Source of the DNA: Lytechinus variegatus
Taxonomy: Eukaryota > Echinodermata > Echinoidea > Temnopleuroida > Toxopneustidae
DNA length: 64,000 bases
Direction: 5' to 3'
Assembly: GCF_018143015.1 (NCBI RefSeq)
Contig: NC_054740.1
Span: 43,045,180-43,109,179, forward strand
The translations under genes were made by a program, and so were the position numbers. The notes below the pieces were generated by a model. The model saw only the letters and a program-made list of their open reading frames with translations, was not told where the DNA came from and searched no databases. Positions 13,001 to 24,985 of this stretch are shown here, one piece after another. Position 1 is the first letter of the stretch. Each line of letters opens with the position of its first letter.

Positions 13001-15219
13001 AACCAAAGAAAACTTACCAACAATAAGAAAATACTTTCAGCGAACTTATGAGTATCGGCAGGCACAGGTCAAAGGGGAACTCTCTATTACCGAGCTCATA
13101 GACCTGTATCCATGATACAAGGATTAATCCAACTTGGTAAGAAACATAGATGGTTCTGTAGAATGTGCCAATTAGTTTATTATACAGTTTATACCCCCTG
13201 ATGTACATGTAGTGCTTTAGAAATCTGTATCATATAATGTGGACATCTACAATTTCTTTATCATTATTTCACCTTTTAAAAAAATCTACAACGTACCAAA
13301 ATGTTTGCAGAGTAGGCAGAGCCACTGCATTCATTAAAAGTTATTATGCAAAATTGAACCTCTCACTTTTTTTTGCTGTGCACTCTTGCAGCCAATCACG
13401 TGGTAGTGTGTGAGTTGCTAACTTGATGCACTGCACTATCACATCACAAAAAAGTTGTGAAAGGAGTGGAGGATTTTACTTAGGCAATTCCTTGTGAAGG
13501 AATACAGCAGTCGATTGCTGGAAAGGTACTTCATGATTTCTAAGGATCCAAACTTTAACCATTAGCTGAAACATGCATGGTCTTCCCATTGTCAGACTTT
13601 GGCATGGCTTCTCCATTTTTCAGAGACTGTGCCTAAAAAACATGTCTCCAATTCAAACACACTCCTGTGTTGTGCAAGCATGCCACATTGTCCCAATCTC
13701 TACCTTGGCCAGGCAGGGATATAAGTTTGCGGCACCCTGCGTAAATCCATTTGGATTCTCACAGAGGAGTTTTGCGCGAATCCACAGATAATCATGAAAC
13801 GGTGGTATTAATTAGTTTGTGTTTTATTTTATTCCAGATCAATGTTGAATTTGCACTTATGTTTCCTAAGGAGTCTGGGAATTTTCTGAAAAAATGGGGG
13901 ACTACCTTCAGGGAGATCATCACCACTGCCAAGGAGGATTATGCTACAATACAACAGGTCATGAAAGATGAAGCTTCTGACAGTAAGCTGCCATTTTTTA
14001 TGTTATTAAAACTGCCAAAATTGGAACACTGATGTGATCAAACATCATGAAATATGCATCCAACTTAGGAATGTTGTGTCACTTACTTGCATTCCAGCCA
14101 GATTTGCATTTTCATTAGTGTACTTTTTTGAAATTGAATAATTAGGAGGTTGTTTTCATGTTTTAATTTTAATTAAATCTTGTTGTAGTGCAAATGCAGT
14201 AGACTTACTTTTTTTTTCACTGGAGTGAATTGTGCCTTTGTCAGGTAACAATGAACAGCTTGCAAGGCTTAATTGGCGGGTCTTGTGAGTTGGATATCTT
14301 ATATGTATTCAGAGTTTCAGCGATTTCATCACTTGACCTAAACTCTTAGGCAAGCTGTGTGCATCCGTAAGAGACCAACGTTGTGTGATGTAGACCAACA
14401 AAATCACTCGAATTCTGAATGCACCCTTTTAAGTGGCTTTAGCTGAGCTTTCGATTGTAACAGTCTTTTTCAGTTCTAGACCTCAAAAGAACTCCCGCTT
14501 CATTTGGCAAAAGTCTTTTTGTTGGATATATATCTTGTTTATTAAAAACGTCCATTAAACTCAATTTTTTTCAGATCGAAATATCAAAATTTTCAGCACG
14601 AGCTTCGCACTCGCATCTATTTTTTTTTTTAGATACCCATCTTAATCATTGGTAGCAAAAATGCTCAGAATATCAAGTTTTCAGATCAGAATATGTAAAG
14701 AAATTGTGTGGGGAGCTCTAGGCGAATGATGTCAATATTCAGAGATGCCAGTCTTCAATAGGATTCACCGTACAGGGTTGGGGTTTTTTGCATTTCAGGT
14801 TTTTGAACAGTAATGACTGGCAGCTCTGAATATTATCCTGTTATTAGACCAAATTAAGGCGAGTGATAAAAAGCTTGCTGCAAATGACAAGGCCTGATAT
14901 ATTCCTTTGCTGAAATAGATGATGGATATGGTTTTTACTGATTTCTTTAAATTTGTAATATTTCAGGAAGGAACTGATTTGAGGATGACAGCTGGAAATG
15001 GAGAAAATGTTCAGCCAACCTTTCCTTTTGAAGAAGAGCAAGCGACACTACTTGGTGTTGGACCAAAATGTCCTTGTGGCAGGTGATACCTTTGTTGATA
15101 CATTTGACAGGCTCTTCAAAGCCCATTACTGTTTCGATGTCCACTTTGCCCAAGTTTTGGCACCATTTAATGAATATTTAGCAGCCTACATATATGGGGT
15201 GTTCACCCATCCAAGGTGA
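10082..15219 (+). pseudogene. Broken gene of a multi-copy uncharacterised SAM-like (SAMD3-like) animal family
   Basis: Four coding pieces are visible. The first is an ATG exon, 10082-10136 (MEEYLTKSVPEDIIAKLK, donor GTATGC), resembling the start of a SAM-type helix bundle. The second is 12279-12448 (GEGFLQTCLKNSRMSQQ, then a charged Lys/Glu linker ending DTDAKKM). It splices in phase 0 to the third, 13838-13982 (INVEFALMFPKESGNFLKKW ...), typical of the family's middle domain. The fourth, about 14967-15219, gives HYLVLDQNVLV, DTFVDTFDRLFKAHY and YLAAYIYGVF, the family's C-terminal domain. Exon 1 (phase 1) does not join exon 12279 (phase 0), and 13982 (phase 1) does not join 14967. The last piece also changes frame near 15020 and reads TGA at 15217. 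Missing exons or decay are therefore likely. These proteins are widespread and multi-copy in fish and marine invertebrates, with no known function that I can name. The gene lies just inside the inverted repeats at 9823 and 19401. Confidence 0.55.
10298..10371. repeat. Strong GC-rich hairpin
   Basis: CTAACCCAGG at the left pairs with CCTGGGTTAG at the right; inner arms GGAGCTCC-like and CCCGCGAAGCGG / CCCGCTTCGCGGG also pair. It lies in the intron after the SAM-like first exon. It may be a small foldback repeat. Confidence 0.7.
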
Positions 15220-15504
15220 GACCTGCAGTGCGCTCACTTGCATCAGTTATTATGTCTGATCAGTACTAGTAATCCGTACAAACTGAACCCTCTTCGTGTT
15301 AGACCAAAATGTTATAATTTGATCATCACTAAATAGGCAGGCCAATTCACAACGTGAATTGATATAGGAAAGTACTGAACACAGTACAACTGCAGCAGAC
15401 GCAGCTTCTGTCTTACGCAGCTTCTGTCTTACATGCGCATCAGTGTCTATGATGTACGTGTGAGTAGGATTACCTTGCGCACAGATGAAGAAAAGCCTCA
15501 CATT

Positions 15505-15596
15505 TCCTGCCTGTTTAGTGATAATCAAAGTAGAGTAGGAGGTGATGGCTTTGTTGAATTATTTGACAGGCTATTAGAAGCCCATTTTGTTGTTTT
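15505..15596 (+). pseudogene. Tandem decayed copy of the SAM-like gene's last-exon domain
   Basis: The frame reads GGDGFVELFDRLLEAHFV, a diverged repeat of AGDTFVDTFDRLFKAHY at about 15080-15130; the DNA (TTTGACAGGCT...AGCCCATT) is also recognisably similar. It is cut off at a TTAA where a foldback element begins (15599). It shows a local duplication of the last exon, later broken by insertion. Confidence 0.6.
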
Positions 15597-15598
15597 AA

Positions 15599-16170
15599 AG
15601 GGATGGTCCGGGTTAAAAATATTTATACATGTATCTGAATACATAGAGTAGAATTCATTGAGAAAAATGCCGAAGATTTCATCAAAATCGGATAACAAAT
15701 AATAAAGTTATTGAAGTTTAAATTTCAGCAATATTTTGTGAAAACAGTTGTCATGGTTATTCATTAGGTAGGTTGATGATGTCACATCTCCACTTTCCGT
15801 TTTCTCATGTTATTAAATAAAATCATATTTCTTTCATTATTTCATACTTGTGTGAATCTCCCTTATAATGAAGTTGCAGCAATAAATATCTAATGCACAG
15901 AATCAGTTATCCACTTTTTCTAGTTCTTGGTTGAAAAAATTAGAATAAACCTGATTTTATATAATAAAATACAAAAGAACAAGTGGAGATGTGATATCAT
16001 CAGCCCACCTAATGAATATTCATGACGATTGTTTTGACAAAATATTGCTGAAGTTTAAAATTCAATAACTTTGTTATTTGATATCCGATTTTGATAAAAT
16101 TTTCGGCATTTTGCTCAGTGAATTCTACTCTATATATTACGTTTACATACTTTCAGCCCGGACCATCCCT
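15599..16170. mobile_element. TTAA-flanked foldback element 1
   Basis: The 572-bp element starts AGGGATGGTCCGGG and ends CCCGGACCATCCCT, with TTAA at 15595-15598 and 16171-16174. Complementarity continues deep inside both arms (for example ATCAAAATCGGAT against ATCCGATTTTGAT). It has no ORF of note. The termini fit a TTAA-targeting non-autonomous DNA element. Confidence 0.85.
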
Positions 16171-16174
16171 TTAA

Positions 16175-16760
16175 AGGTCAAGTCCACCTCAGAAAAATGT
16201 TCATTTGAATCAATAGAGAAAAATCAGACAAGAACAATGCTGAAAATTTCATCAAAATCGGATGTAAAATAACAAAGTTATGACATTTCAAAGTTTCGCT
16301 TATTTTTTAACAAAACAGTTACTTGAACGAGCCAGTTACATTCAAATGAGAGAGTCGATGATGTCACTCACTATTTCTTTTGTTTTTTATTGTTTGAATT
16401 ATACAATATTTCAATTTTTACGAATTTGATGATTGGGACCTCCTTGCCTGAAACACAAAATGTTAAAATAATGGAATTCCATGTGTTTAGGGAGGAATGA
16501 AACTTCATTTCTCATGACAATGACGAGAAAATAAAAATATTTCATAAAATAAAATACAAAAGAAATAGTGAGTGAGTGATGTCATCAGTTCCCTCATTCG
16601 CCCGAGATGTGCATATATCTGTTTTGTGAAATGAAGCGAAACTTTAAAATGTCATAACTTTCATATTTTACATCTGATTTTGATGAAATTTTCAGTGTTA
16701 CGCCTGTTGAATTTTTCTCTTTTTATTCAAATCAAGTTTTTGTTGGGGTGGACTTGTCCT
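16175..16760. mobile_element. TTAA-flanked foldback element 2, abutting element 1
   Basis: The 586-bp element starts AGGTCAAGTCCACC and ends GGTGGACTTGTCCT, with TTAA at 16171-16174 (shared with element 1) and 16761-16764. The long internal arms are again complementary (TTTCATCAAAATCGGATGT and its complement). This is an abundant repeat type that I associate with sea urchins. Confidence 0.85.
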
Positions 16761-18114
16761 TTAAGGCCACATTCCCTAACCATAAGACTGATAACGAGGT
16801 CTGCCATGTTTACTGGAAATTTTAGCTGGTTTACACTTGTTGGATTTACAGTTTTTGAATACAGAAAGATGGAAATCATCTTGGTATATCAATCATTAAA
16901 GTTGTTTTATATGATAATTCTTCCAATTACTAATTGATTAGTCCAATTAAAATTGCACTACATGCGACTTTTCAGTAGCTAGCAGCCATTTTTATCAAAC
17001 ACTAGTAGAGTTTCCAGTTGAATTGCCAATTGATTTTATCTTAAAGAAGGGGGAGAAACATTTTTTTTTTTAATTACCCCTCGAAGGGGTAAAATGAAAT
17101 GCAGTTTATTTGACAAGTCATTGAAATAACTGTATGGTATATTTCACACAATTTTGATGAAATTTTGGTTCAGTATAGGAGGGTCAAAAAAGTTTTTACA
17201 TGTAAAAAAATTCAACCCAGCCCTACCAAAGTATTCATGAACACTCCCTCAAAATTTGTTGTAATCCGTACAAATATGCAGTTGATCCAAGTTAACATTT
17301 CCGCCAGTGTCAGGGACAAATTTTAACATGGATTAGGTTAGGTAAACTTTATCTCATTTTGATTTTGGATGTAACATTATAATGTGCCTCTATACAGTCC
17401 ACACTGCTGTTTTCATTGCATCTTTTTAGCCCCTCAACATATTTTTGCATTATATCCGGAATATGAAAAGTTCACGCCTGACGTTTGATAACCGAAATTG
17501 CGCAACATTTTATAAGCACGTCGGACCCAAAATTGCTCAAAAACATGATTTCATGTACAAATCCAATGCAAATTCTGTTTCTAGCCAAAATTCATAAATG
17601 AATCAATAATTTCATGTCGAAAAAAGAAATAAGAAATTTAAAACACAATAAAATACATAGGAACAAAAAAAAATTGATACCACCATTTTTGGGATGTACA
17701 TTTGATGAGAATGCTGAAAAGAGTGTTTAGACATAATTTAGCAGTTTTGGACCTGTATGTACAGATGTACAGCTGAATTCTAATTTCATGCATAAATTAG
17801 CAGAATTGAAAAAAAATTGAATAATTATGTAATTATACAATTTTTGAGATTACGTTGTGGAAAACGTGTATGCCTATTTACGTTGCGATCGATGGCCAAG
17901 ATCGGGGGGGGGGGGGGGCAAATATGCCCCCCACCCCACCCTGGGCTATGCAGTTTCAAAAAAGCCCATGTTATATAAGGTTAAGATAGAAGCTGATGAA
18001 CTGCAAAATTGTAATTTGGCAAGTGTGCAGATCTACTCAATCCATGAATACACCAAAAGTTTTAGATTCTTTCGATTTTTTGTTTTTTAGCTACAGGTAA
18101 TTTAACATGGCCAG

Positions 18115-18363
18115 TTAGCGGTTTCTGAGAACGTTGTAAATTGTGCCCAGTGCAGCGACTCTGACTGGCCTTCCTGGACGGGGGTCGTATTCCAAGCTCT
18201 CCTTGCCATGTTTGAATTCAGGCCACTTCTTAACCATTCTGTAGGAAGGGGCAGTATCTCCAAATATGGTCTCCATGTTCTTGTTGATTTCTGTTGGTGT
18301 TAAGCCCTTGAGACCAGGGCAACGGATGACCGCACAGTGCCAGATTTTGGAATTTTGTCCCAA
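18115..18363 (-). pseudogene. Mariner-type transposase N-terminal fragment
   Basis: The minus-strand frame contains GLTPTEINKNMETIFGD, APSYRMVKKW, EFKHGKESLEYDPRPGRP, the paired helix-turn-helix N-terminus of mariner/Mos1-type transposases. The catalytic DDD domain is absent, and the frame stops soon after the PRPGRP motif. This is a dead fragment. Confidence 0.85.
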
Positions 18364-19401
18364 ATCTCATGGTAAAAAGGGTTAAAAACCGATGACTAAC
18401 TATATATTTTTTAAATTAGCTGTACCTAAAAAAAGACGAGAAATGGCACTAACTATAAATGAATGAGAGGATCTGCACACTTCTGCCACAAACTCATTGA
18501 ACACCCTTTTACTGTAAAATGTTTTATGAGTAAATGGCAAGAAATCCTGAATTAGTAGGCCTGATTATTAGAGATTAGTAAATGATATAAATCCAAATGA
18601 TGTACATTCACTGATTGGATTGCTGTTGTTGCTTACTTGCATTTTGTACACACATCAAAAGATAGGGCAATTACTGAATTACCACAGCAAAAGGAAGTGT
18701 TGACCATAATTTTTGACCAATTTTACCATTTTACTTGGCATAAACTTCCACATACCAAAATACTTTGTAGTTTTTTATTATGCATCATCGGTTTATCTGT
18801 TTATATACCAATTTGAGCTATGAATTCGCAAAAAAATAAAATGAATCGTACAAAATATAGTTTTTGCTTTATAACTCGTAAACTATTTTATGGTCAGTAC
18901 TTTTGTCGTGGTAAGGCAGTATATAACAGATTGATATTGTAAAAAGGTAATGAACTGGTTTGAATTTGCATATGTTGGTTTATTGTGGAATTGAAATTCT
19001 ACATTATCTTATAATTGACTATTTCATGGAAAAATAAATGTTTATGAATTTGAAGTACTTGTATCGTGTTTCATTTGAAGTTCAATATTTTTAATTCTAA
19101 GAAGGACTTGAAAACAACCCTTACATGATTTGTTTTTATGTTGCGATTTACCATTCATATTTAAACCTGTAGAAAGACTTAAACTGCAGTAAATCCTGAT
19201 GGTACTTAAAAATGAATCCAGAAAGATTTAAATTTCAAGTCCAAACGACTTAAAATTTAAAACTTCTACAGACTTAAACTTTTAAGTCTAAGGATAGTTT
19301 TGTTTTTAAATCCAAGGGTTTTGTCATTTTAACCAGTCTCTCTTGGACTTAAAATATAAGTCTTTTGGACTTAAAAATAAGTCTTTGGAATTAAGAGAGT
19401 A

Positions 19402-21165
19402 GGATTACGGAGAAAAAGTTACACAAAATTTCACATTTTGAAAAAAAGAGGAGACCTTAAAAACTAGGCTTGTCAAGACAAGGTCCCCAATAAGGATACG
19501 ATGTATACATACTTTGAATAAGACTACACATCTAAATCTACATAATGGAAAGAAAAGGAAATACAGAGAGTATTATAGCAAAAGAAGGAAAGAGTGAGTA
19601 TATAAATGAATTTATATACAGAATGAAAAAGACATAAGGAACGATAAGAAAGAGATTATGAAATGAGGAGAAAGGGTTTATAAACAACTGAAGGAAGAAA
19701 AGGGGTTTGTCAGGAGCCCAACCCCTCTTTTCATTCAATATTACAAACAGTGCACGTTTCCCGGTACGTTTGCTGTCTGATCCGAGTCTGATCGGGTCTG
19801 ATCTTTTATCCGTAATCATGAAAAGGATAAACTTGGCTGCAGATTAACAACTGCATGCACACTTTATCCCGTAGATCCGATGTAAAGGTATATAGGCCTC
19901 AGGATATATAATAATGCGAGAGCGAAGCTTGATCTGGAGAAGATGCAGGATCCCACTATAATTTAATTTTTGCAACAACATTAAGAATTAGGTAAATCAT
20001 ATGAGAGCGACATTATCGGTTGTAACAGGCCCTACCTGAAACCGAATATTACCATGAACAGGGTTTTTGTCATCATTAGGGGGATTCAAAAAATAAGTTT
20101 CTGAGAGCGAAACGAGAGCTGATTTACATAGTAAAACACGCTGTTTTTTATACAGCTGATTAATAGATGAACTTACAGTATATACATTTTGTTTAAACAG
20201 TTTAAACTCGTGTATACAATCTTAGACAAAAATACGTTTGATAATTTGCATACTTATCATGCTTATCAATACTTTCAAAATGGTTGTGAAAAAAAATCGT
20301 ATCCTATATGAAAGAGTCACTAGAAATTTGAAAGCGCTTTTGACAAAAACAAACAAATTTAGAGGTATAAAACTTCAACCAAGCGGCATTTGGTAGGCCC
20401 ATTGTTATAGATAAAGTAGGGGGTTTGAAAAAAAAAATTGCAAGGTATCGCAGGGGATCATTGACTTGCTATACTAGCCCTTAAAGTACCGCTTATACTG
20501 CATCTACAGATTGTTTTTTTTTTATAGCTATTGCAAATGGGCCCACGAGCTAGTAAACGCTTTTATAGAGTACTTGACGAACAAGATCAGGGGCAATGGA
20601 AAAGGAAAAGGACAGGGGGCACTTCCACCTCCCAATTCCTCGGTGGAAAAAATGCCCCCAAAATGCCCTTTCACAAAATAAAAAGTGTCTTTTTTCAAAA
20701 TGTTTTTTTTTTCTGGTCAGTATATTAAAACTTTCACTTTTTATTATTGACCAAAGTTTAAACAACTTCAGATTTTTTTTTCAAGACCGCTCAGTCGCTA
20801 CACTCTTTCGCGAAAAAACATGAAAGTCTTTTAAGACTTTCAAATATATATCTGATCAATCAGAAATATCACTTCAGAAAGGCTTTCCGTCCGATCGGTC
20901 AACTTGATTACGACAAAACACCTATTCCACGTAAATGATCTCATGGTGAAAATATCCGTTTGCAGCAAAATCCCAATTTTAACATGTACAGTCGAGGCCA
21001 GAGGTATACACCCAGGAAATTCAAAGAAAAGTTGACACTTGCGAAACATCATAACATTTATTTGTGTTATCATGACGAATTTGATATCAAATGAATAAGT
21101 ACGTTATGCCCCTCATCACACTGTTTAGTCATCAGGAGCTGACAAATATTTAGGTGTCATTTTCC
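19402..21165. other. No gene supported
   Basis: AT-rich DNA between the inverted-repeat segment and the first hAT-like element. A palindromic GGCACTTCC/GGTGGAAAAAATGCC stretch lies near 20618-20660. No exon is recognised. Confidence 0.5.
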
Positions 21166-22500
21166 CCAATATCCAGGGGCGTAGAAAGCGGGGGGATGGG
21201 GGGATGCATCCCCCCAGAATTTTAGGTGGGGGGGATGGTGTGTACAATCATCCCCCCAGGTTTCTGTGGGGGAAGAAGCAAAACTATACAGTAATAAAGC
21301 AATGAATGCTAGTTAAAATCAATCAATAATAATTGCAGTAATAATCATAACGTACAGCAATGACAAACATGATCAAAATTGGACTTTTATTCAGAGTCAA
21401 TCATCATATATGCATTAACAACTTGCAAGTTTTAAGTAATAACAGCTGTCTTGCGTCGTCATATACATTTAAGGATCGTTATTCAGAGTTTCACCAAGTA
21501 CATTTCCTTATAATAATTATGTATTTGCAAAGGAGATAAGTTCAAAATATTTCATTACAGATTTAAGAAAGTGTCGCTTTATTACTCCCTTTCAGAGCAA
21601 TTGCTTTCCTAACACATTAACACTGTTCAAATGAATTAATAAGAAATTACCTATACACATACACTGACCCTTTTCCCTGCTGGCCATGTCCTCAACCCCT
21701 ACTTTGCAAAGGAAAGGTGAAAATTTTCAGTCTCTAAGGAGCGAATTAGTAAATGAATGATTTTGGAATGAAAGTGCAAATTTTGGATGGCCTCAGTGAT
21801 ATCCGAGGTTTTTTCACTCAATATTTTTGGCGCAATGTATTTTGGAATTACTTATACCAGTGATTTCTGTACGTGCGCAGTCTTCTAGGTTTGAAGGTTA
21901 TAAACTGTTACATTTCCTTACCTATGTTTTTATCATAATCATCATAACAAGGTACATAATAAGAAATGAATCGAAATTATAACAAGTTACTATCTATACA
22001 GTTTACTTCCGACAACCCGGTGAGGTTTATTTCATTTCCATACTTAATTCAATCAAGCCTTTGTAATCATGGTAATTTTAAACAGAGTGTGCTTATCATT
22101 TTAGTGTCCGCATATCTGCACGTGGATAAGAAATATAACGTTGAGCTTTTTTTATTTTACCCCTATTACTATAATTGTAATTGATATTTTTTTTTAGTTA
22201 TTTGGCTGTTTATTTGTTTATTCCTTTAGTTGTTGATTCATTCGTTTGATCATTAACAATATCGCTACTTTTAAAAGAGTATACTAGTAAAATAAGGAAT
22301 ACTAGTTATTCTAGATCATGTTTAGCAGGACTGTCATGACCAAGATGATAACTAGACATCCGACAAATGACATTTCTCTTATGATCATCTTTACTCCTTG
22401 TCATTGATCAAACAAAAGATTACTGCCATGAAAAATATGCAAGGAAGTTTCGTTATTACTGGATGCCCTGTTTATTGCTGAAAGCTAAGTGAATGCTTAA

Positions 22501-23086
22501 AGGAGAATGAAACCATTGGAACAATATAGCTTGTGTGAAAACAGAAAAATCAAAGAAACAGATCAACAAAAGTTTGAGAAAAATCGGACAATAAATGAGA
22601 AAGTTATGAGCATTTAAATATTGCAATCACTAATGCTATGGAGATCCTCCCATTGGCAATGCAACAACAATGTGTGATGTCACTGATGAACAACTCTCCC
22701 CATTACTTTAGTATATATTTCACTTGAATTGCCTCTTTTATCACATCTATCCATAGATCATGTGTTCTTTCTACATGAGGGCATGTAATACATATTTTTT
22801 TTAAATACATCATGGATACAGAGTTTGTATCATCATAATAAAAAGCAAAAAGAGACATTTTGAGGCTTATTTTATAGTCCACCAAAAGAAAAGTTGTTCA
22901 TCAGTGACATCACACATCCTTGTCGCATTGCCAAAAGGAGGATCTCCATAGCATTAGTGATTGCAATATTTAAATGCTCATAACTTTCTCACTATTTGTC
23001 CGATTTTTCTCAAACTTTCTTTATTCTTATTCTTTGATTTTTCTGTTTCTACACAAGCCTATTTGTTCCAAAGCTTTCATTCCCCT
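22501..23086. mobile_element. TTAA-flanked foldback element 3
   Basis: The 586-bp element starts AGGAGAATGAAACC and ends GCTTTCATTCCCCT, between TTAA 22497-22500 and 23087-23090. The arms are complementary over most of their length (CAGAAAAATCAAAGAA / TTCTTTGATTTTTCTG-like). It lies inside the larger hAT-like element 21174-23487. Confidence 0.85.
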
Positions 23087-23214
23087 TTAAAAGACACACG
23101 AGATAATCCATGAGGCAGATCGTGTTATTTTGTTATCTTTAACTCGTCTGCTTTGGCCCATGATATTTTGTTTTTATCGAGTACGTTATCTCCTTCATTC
23201 TTTATATTTATATA

Positions 23215-23218
<4 letters not shown>

Positions 23219-23297
<79 letters not shown>
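23219..23297. repeat. (AT)n microsatellite
   Basis: About 79 bases of almost pure alternating AT. A second such tract lies at about 23391-23438. Confidence 0.95.
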
Positions 23298-23303
<6 letters not shown>

Positions 23304-23383
23304 AAGCTTGATGAAGACGGGTATTGACCTTGCTACGGCCCTCTCCATACTACTGATCTCAAATATATATATACATATAGATA

Positions 23384-23440
<57 letters not shown>

Positions 23441-23495
23441 CAGCTAGGGATCATCCCCCCAGGTCTAAGGACCTGTCTACGCCACTGCCAATATC

Positions 23496-24613
23496 TTCCT
23501 ATTATAGATAAATAAAAAAAACTGGACAAAGGCATTTCATATTTTTTGCTAGTTACTTCTTTTTTCCCACCACGAAACATCTTATTTACATTTTTTATGA
23601 CATTACGGTAGAAATTGTAATATAAATAATGAATTTGACATTTATATATTTCTCTGAAGCGATGTTTGAAAATAAATTATAATAGCAAACAATAGAAAAC
23701 ATTTGGACAAATATTGCTTTTCTTTTCAAAGAAAATTCCACCTGAAATATATTTTAATCCCAATGGCATCCCAATCATTAGCTCTTTCATTTGATACCAA
23801 ATTCGTCATGATTGTATTTAGATTTCTGAAAAAATATAGTTAATTTAACGATGTTTGGCAAGCGAACAAATTTCGCTGAATTCCATGGGTGTATGTAAAC
23901 TGTTTGTCTCGACATAAGTGCCCTTTATTGCCCCCACCCCCAAAAAATAAAATACGTTCCGCCGCGCCCCCGTTGGCGATGAATGGAATACTGCATCGTT
24001 CAATATCGTCGCAGAATAGACCTATGCATGAAAGGTTTCCCAAGCCCCCCCCCCCCCGTAGTCCGTAGATATGTGTTGGGTAGAAGGTCCTACTAGCTAT
24101 CACGGATTTCCCATGTATTGATTTTTCTTATATTCAACATATTTATACAGGATAAAAAAGAACAATCGATTCAGCAATGCTGTTTTTCAACGACCAACGA
24201 TGTCCAGTTGAAACACATGTAGACGTACAAAAAATAATTTTCAGTTATGATTAACGATAGAGATCTCGAAATAAAGTAAAGTATAATATATTTGGATTAA
24301 AGGTAGATTGTGCAGGGTTAAATTAGGGACTATTAAGGACTGTACCCCTGTCCAACATAGAATGGATTAAATATGCATATAAGAAAAATATGCATTTGTA
24401 ATTTCTTTTGAAGGTGGGGAGATTTTGTCATTCATTTTGGAGAGATGGGCCTGAATATCGAAAAGATCTTTAATATATAGGCCTACAGCTCAGTGTTGGG
24501 TTTTGGTATATAGGACAACATTTAGTGACTCAGAGTTATAAACAGGGGTTGAACCCATGTATATCTCAGAATATTTCTATTTCATTACATAGTCTTACAG
24601 CTAGGGGCGTTAC
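23496..24613. other. No gene supported
   Basis: The sequence resembles the flank of element 21174-23487, with a C-rich tract at 24045-24058. Open frames are short and unrecognised. Confidence 0.5.
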
Positions 24614-24662
24614 CAGTGGCGTAACTACGGGAGGCATGGGGGGCACGTGCCTGCCCCCCCCC

Positions 24663-24697
<35 letters not shown>

Positions 24698-24985
24698 GGA
24701 GAAAAGGAAAAAAAGAGGGAGAAAGGAAGAGAAACGTAGTGGGAAAGAAGAAATTATTGTCATTTTATTGTACTTATCGCTGGCGTAAATCCCGGGGGAT
24801 TGGGGGGATATATCCCCCCACTTTTCGAGGAGGGGGGGATGGCCTGTACAAACATCCCCCACTTTTTACGAAAAAAATGAAAAAAAAAAATCACAAGAGA
24901 TAGTTGCTTTATTGGTAAACATTCTTCCTAAAATACCGCTTAACAAATAATAATATTTTTGGAGGGTATTTGCCATATGGACATA

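Larger units (their letters stand above)
9823..19401. mobile_element. ~9.6-kb segment with terminal inverted repeats and iterated GACTTAAA motifs
   Basis: The left end reads TACTCTCTTAATTCC (9823-9837) and the right end its exact complement (19387-19401). Inside each end come several copies of AGACTTAAA or its complement TTTAAGTC: at least four between 9841 and 9990, and about eight between 19100 and 19385. The outer bases allow a TA target duplication (GAG-TA / TA-GGA), not more. The interior holds the SAM-like gene remains, whose first ATG lies about 250 bases from the left end, plus nested foldback elements. No transposase is recognised. It could be a large non-autonomous transposon with cargo, or two related short elements in opposite orientation. 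Confidence 0.5.
21174..23487. mobile_element. hAT-like element, 2.3 kb, no transposase
   Basis: The ends CAGGGGCGTAGA and TCTACGCCACTG are imperfect inverted repeats. Exact 8-bp direct repeats CCAATATC flank them (21166-21173, 23488-23495), as expected for hAT elements. G-rich and C-rich subterminal tracts (GGGGGGATG / CATCCCCCC) pair. A TTAA foldback element (22501-23086) and two TA microsatellites are nested inside. I see no transposase. Confidence 0.85.

Noticed and set aside
23130..23511. Tyr/Ile-alternating frames
   Set aside because: Translation of (TA)n microsatellites.
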